A stretch of DNA of 64,000 nt from Deltaproteobacteria bacterium (GTDB lineage Bacteria > Bdellovibrionota > UBA2394): NCBI GenBank assembly GCA_017302715.1, contig JAFLCD010000006.1:62001-126000 (forward strand). Direction: 5' to 3'. Below, piece after piece: positions 61,125-64,000 of this stretch. The notes beneath the pieces were generated by a model, which was not told the DNA's origin, ran no database searches, and saw nothing but the letters and a program-made list of their open reading frames with translations. Positions within the stretch are counted from its first letter, which is position 1; every line of letters begins with the position of its first letter. A program made the translations under genes and the position numbers.

Positions 61125-64000
61125 ATGATGGCCTTTTGGATGGCGTTCATCGTCGCGATCTCTGGCGCCCATTCTCAGCCCGGCGCACTTTTGATTGCTC
61201 CTCCTGGTTGGGTTTACGATTTTTCACGAACTCAAGTTTTGAATTTTTCGGATGAACTTGCAGCCCCTTTTCAGGACCTCGGAAAAATGCAAATTGGTCC
61301 TAAACCAAGAACCCTTGAATATCCGATTTCAAATTTCATTGAGCCTTATCGAGAGCAGGCCATGCAATCACTTACAAAATTTTCTTCGGATCCAGAAAAG
61401 GCTAAGAAAATTTTCGACGAGCTTGCGGGATACAAATTAGTCATCGCGTTTGAATTTGAAGCGGATCCTAATTTTAAAGAAGCTCAGGCGACCATCACTC
61501 CCACTTCCACTCAGCAAGCACAAAATTCTTCCGATATGTTGTCCGTCACTTTGGAGGGAAAACTTCAACCTCGTTTCAAGCCCACTCGAATCAATGCGAC
61601 TTTAGAAAATCCGAAATTAAAAAGTATGATCGATCCTTCGCTTCCGGAAGTCGTTCAACTCAGTCGAGATCCTCAGAGCTTGATTCAAATCGCTCCGCTG
61701 GTTCTTTCACCCGATCATCCTGAGGCTGCTCAGATTTCAAATTTCATACCTACCTTTCAATTGCCTGAAGTGAATGGAAAAATTCAAATTGGTGTCGAGC
61801 AAAATTTCAAAGAGGCCGCTGAAAATTCTCAAGCGGCCCCACTGCGCTTACTTATTAAAAATCTTGAAGCCAACTTCGATCAAATTCAACTCGATCCTGA
61901 GTTGGCCGATCGCTTAGTCCAAAATTTTTTTAAAGAACAAAATATGTTTGACTTTCTTTCAGCTTTTTTGAGAACACGTTTCAAAGACGACGCCTTTAAG
62001 CAGCTCGCTAAAGATGCTGAACATTTTTTAAAAAACCAAAAACCAAAGATGACGCTTTGGATCTCACGTGATGGAGATCATGACTATAATTTTCATCTAG
62101 GGCCGTCGGGCATGAGCGACGAAACTATCGCTGAATTTAAAAAGCAGGGAAAAGTTGTTTTTCAAGCTGAAGCCGAATTTCCTCTTGAAGGTATTCATGG
62201 CTTTGAATTCGACGCCACTTCAGGTGGTGCAACGGCTAAGATGAAGTTGCCGTCATCACTTCAACTTAAATTTGTTCCTAGTTATTTCAACATCACCGAA
62301 GAGGCACTTAAAGATTTTCCAGATCCTGTGATGCGAGAAGTTTTTAAAAATTTTACGGGTCGAGATCTTCGTCAGCCAGGAATGGCTTTAGGTTTTGATC
62401 TTCAACTTCCGAATACTCGATCCAAAGAAGGTCCTCCTTTCATCCGTCAGTCACCAGAATTATCTGCACAAGTTCCTTGGAAATGGAACGAACAGACAAA
62501 ATCTTACCAAGTTGATTTTGAGCATTTGCGCGTTCAACTTCCATTTTTGAATCGTCCGCTTCAGTCGATCGATACATTGACATTTAAAGCGAGTGAAATT
62601 TCTCGTCCGCTCATTCTTCATCCTAATCAACCTAGACTTTTGATGACTCAAAGTTTCGATCAGCTAGATGCTATTTATGAAACTGTAAAAGTTTTGGGAG
62701 ATGAAAAAGCTTTTGAAAATATTGCAGGCGCTCTGCAGTCGAAAATGCAGTCAACGATTGCGAGCATCGGAAATCCAAAGCCACTTGAAGTATCGATGAA
62801 TGGAAAATCTATGAATGTTCAAGTTCTCGATTTTCAATTTCCAAATTCTCAAAGCATTAAAGTCGATTGGGAAAATAAAACGCGCGATCGCGATCATCTT
62901 AAAGAAGCGGAGTACGATGGCCAAGTGGCATACGTTGGAGGTTATCATCATCCGATCGGTTATCGAGAGCTGCGCGATATTCTTCCGCCGGCTTATGAGC
63001 GTTTCAAAGATGCAAAAGTAGTAGGTGAAAGATGGGTTACGATTCAAATGCCACCCTCTATCAAAACGCGTTTAGAAAATGTAGTGAGCAAAGACGGCGA
63101 TAAAATCGGCCGCATTGATTTGACGATAAGATCCAAAGATACAAATGGACCTCTTGTTCACTTAAAAGCGAGAATTGTCGAGGATCCCAAAACGAAAAAA
63201 AGATTTATCGATATCGCAAAAGATAATTTGGCGAGTGTGATGGACTCCTATGAGTTGGGTTCTGAAAAAGGTGATGTCGTGATGCAAAATATTCAGCCCG
63301 CAGGTGTGGCAGGATTTTTGTCATCAGCGCTGCAAGGTTTGGGAGTGGCAACTTCAGGTATGGGCGGAGGCTTTCTTACTTATCAAGTGGAGTCCTTTAA
63401 AGAAGACTTTGCACGCGACCAGCTTCGATTAGAAATACAAAGTTCAAGAGTAGCGATCTATGAAACTCTGGCTCAAAAAATTATGGAAGAAATGAATGGT
63501 CAGATTGATTCGGCAAATATTGCTGAGCAATCTGCGGGGATTTTTCCTCAGGTGCAGGAGGGGATCTCGCAGTACTTCATGGAACTTGTCAGACAAATTC
63601 CTCGCGGAGATGAATTGCAACGCCTTGTTCAAGAAAGAATTACAAGCACTCTTGAAACAAATGTTCTTCAGCGCGAAGGAGCAATGAAGGAATGGCCTTT
63701 TTTTGCCACTCAACAATTCTGGGACTCGCAATTTGCTGAGTTGCAAAGCACGACGAAAATTTGGATTCAAAACGCGATCAAAGATAATGCGCCCGCTCTT
63801 AAGGGAGCTTTTCAAGAAGTGGCTGAAGAATATTTTCCGCCAATTCAGACCCGCGTTCGTGAAAAAATAAATGAAGTGGCTGCGCAAATAAACTCTTCGA
63901 AAGATTTGCCTGCGCCAGCCGTGCCAGCGCCTTCGATTATCGATCAAGCGATTGTTGCGATTCCTGAAATTCGTGCTTCTATAGCTTCTCAAGCGATGAA
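61125..64000 (+). CDS. Very large exported protein (3' partial)
   Basis: At least 958 codons, open to the right edge. Starts at ATGATG (61125/61128) with a short signal-like sequence 'FWMAFIVAISGAHSQ' and no strong Shine-Dalgarno. Repeated alternating-strand stretches and amphipathic helices run along the protein ('LRLLIKNLEANFDQIQLDP', 'IGRIDLTIRSKDTNGPLVHL'). A helical region follows (about 760-950). No enzymatic motif seen. The strand pattern resembles that of the truncated gene at the left edge, so a tubular lipid-binding or envelope-bridging role is possible, with low confidence. Confidence 0.7.
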   Translation, partial: MMAFWMAFIVAISGAHSQPGALLIAPPGWVYDFSRTQVLNFSDELAAPFQDLGKMQIGPKPRTLEYPISNFIEPYREQAMQSLTKFSSDPEKAKKIFDELAGYKLVIAFEFEADPNFKEAQATITPTSTQQAQNSSDMLSVTLEGKLQPRFKPTRINATLENPKLKSMIDPSLPEVVQLSRDPQSLIQIAPLVLSPDHPEAAQISNFIPTFQLPEVNGKIQIGVEQNFKEAAENSQAAPLRLLIKNLEANFDQIQLDPELADRLVQNFFKEQNMFDFLSAFLRTRFKDDAFKQLAKDAEHFLKNQKPKMTLWISRDGDHDYNFHLGPSGMSDETIAEFKKQGKVVFQAEAEFPLEGIHGFEFDATSGGATAKMKLPSSLQLKFVPSYFNITEEALKDFPDPVMREVFKNFTGRDLRQPGMALGFDLQLPNTRSKEGPPFIRQSPELSAQVPWKWNEQTKSYQVDFEHLRVQLPFLNRPLQSIDTLTFKASEISRPLILHPNQPRLLMTQSFDQLDAIYETVKVLGDEKAFENIAGALQSKMQSTIASIGNPKPLEVSMNGKSMNVQVLDFQFPNSQSIKVDWENKTRDRDHLKEAEYDGQVAYVGGYHHPIGYRELRDILPPAYERFKDAKVVGERWVTIQMPPSIKTRLENVVSKDGDKIGRIDLTIRSKDTNGPLVHLKARIVEDPKTKKRFIDIAKDNLASVMDSYELGSEKGDVVMQNIQPAGVAGFLSSALQGLGVATSGMGGGFLTYQVESFKEDFARDQLRLEIQSSRVAIYETLAQKIMEEMNGQIDSANIAEQSAGIFPQVQEGISQYFMELVRQIPRGDELQRLVQERITSTLETNVLQREGAMKEWPFFATQQFWDSQFAELQSTTKIWIQNAIKDNAPALKGAFQEVAEEYFPPIQTRVREKINEVAAQINSSKDLPAPAVPAPSIIDQAIVAIPEIRASIASQAM

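Noticed and set aside
63444-63992. 182-residue minus-strand reading frame
   Set aside because: It lies wholly inside the large exported plus-strand gene; its Arg/Phe/Asn-rich product looks like an antisense shadow.

Overview
The window is a gene-dense stretch of a moderately AT-rich bacterial chromosome with no prophage, insertion sequence, CRISPR array or rRNA. The order tilS-ftsH-cdaA-ybbR-glmM-pdxJ-nnrED-tsaE-lysC, many secreted proteins of unknown function, lipoproteins, a beta-barrel outer-membrane protein and a class V aminotransferase next to serA point to a Gram-negative member of the Bdellovibrionota or the former Deltaproteobacteria. This placement is inferred from gene content and order only.

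Layout. 1-5.2 kb: surface proteins, namely a C-terminally anchored protein cut by the left edge, a large exported protein and a secreted subtilisin-like protease. 5.3-15.0 kb: a surface-glycan cluster with three CgeB-type glycosyltransferases, a sugar C-methyltransferase, an SDR epimerase/dehydratase, a UDP-HexNAc-type 6-dehydrogenase, a DegT sugar aminotransferase and a hexapeptide acyltransferase, followed by tRNA-Lys(UUU). 15.3-29.7 kb: the housekeeping block (TPR protein, tilS, ftsH, cdaA/ybbR/glmM for c-di-AMP and amino-sugar precursor control, pdxJ, nnrED, tsaE, lysC), interrupted by three exported or lipoprotein genes on the opposite strand. 29.8-33.1 kb: a translationally coupled set made of an exported helical protein, a phosphoesterase-fold protein with altered catalytic motifs, and an outer-membrane barrel. 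33.2-36.7 kb: fatty-acid beta-oxidation pair (thiolase and multifunctional FadB type). 36.7-43.2 kb: a GT2-TPR protein, lepA, a BrnT/BrnA toxin-antitoxin pair, small exported proteins and a sugar-nucleotide epimerase. 43.3-53.8 kb: pyrB-pyrC-carA-orf-carB-greA-recG, one tightly packed unit. 54-60 kb: a DsbA-like lipoprotein, then a minus-strand unit aminotransferase-serA-purA-GT10/TPR. 60-64 kb: an exported protein and a very large exported protein that runs off the right edge.

Together the genes give de novo pyrimidine synthesis through dihydroorotate, serine and IMP-to-AMP steps, aspartate-family entry, fatty-acid oxidation, c-di-AMP signalling and construction of an unusual glycan. The most novel-looking items are the phosphoesterase-like protein with substituted metal and catalytic residues in its coupled envelope operon, a CgeB subfamily with an extra helical insert, MYXO-CTERM-like C-terminal anchors on two surface proteins, an uncharacterised gene between carA and carB, a 92-bp carB/greA overlap with a basic CarB tail, and a dispersed intergenic repeat. 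Assignments rest on reading motifs by eye; no database search was run.
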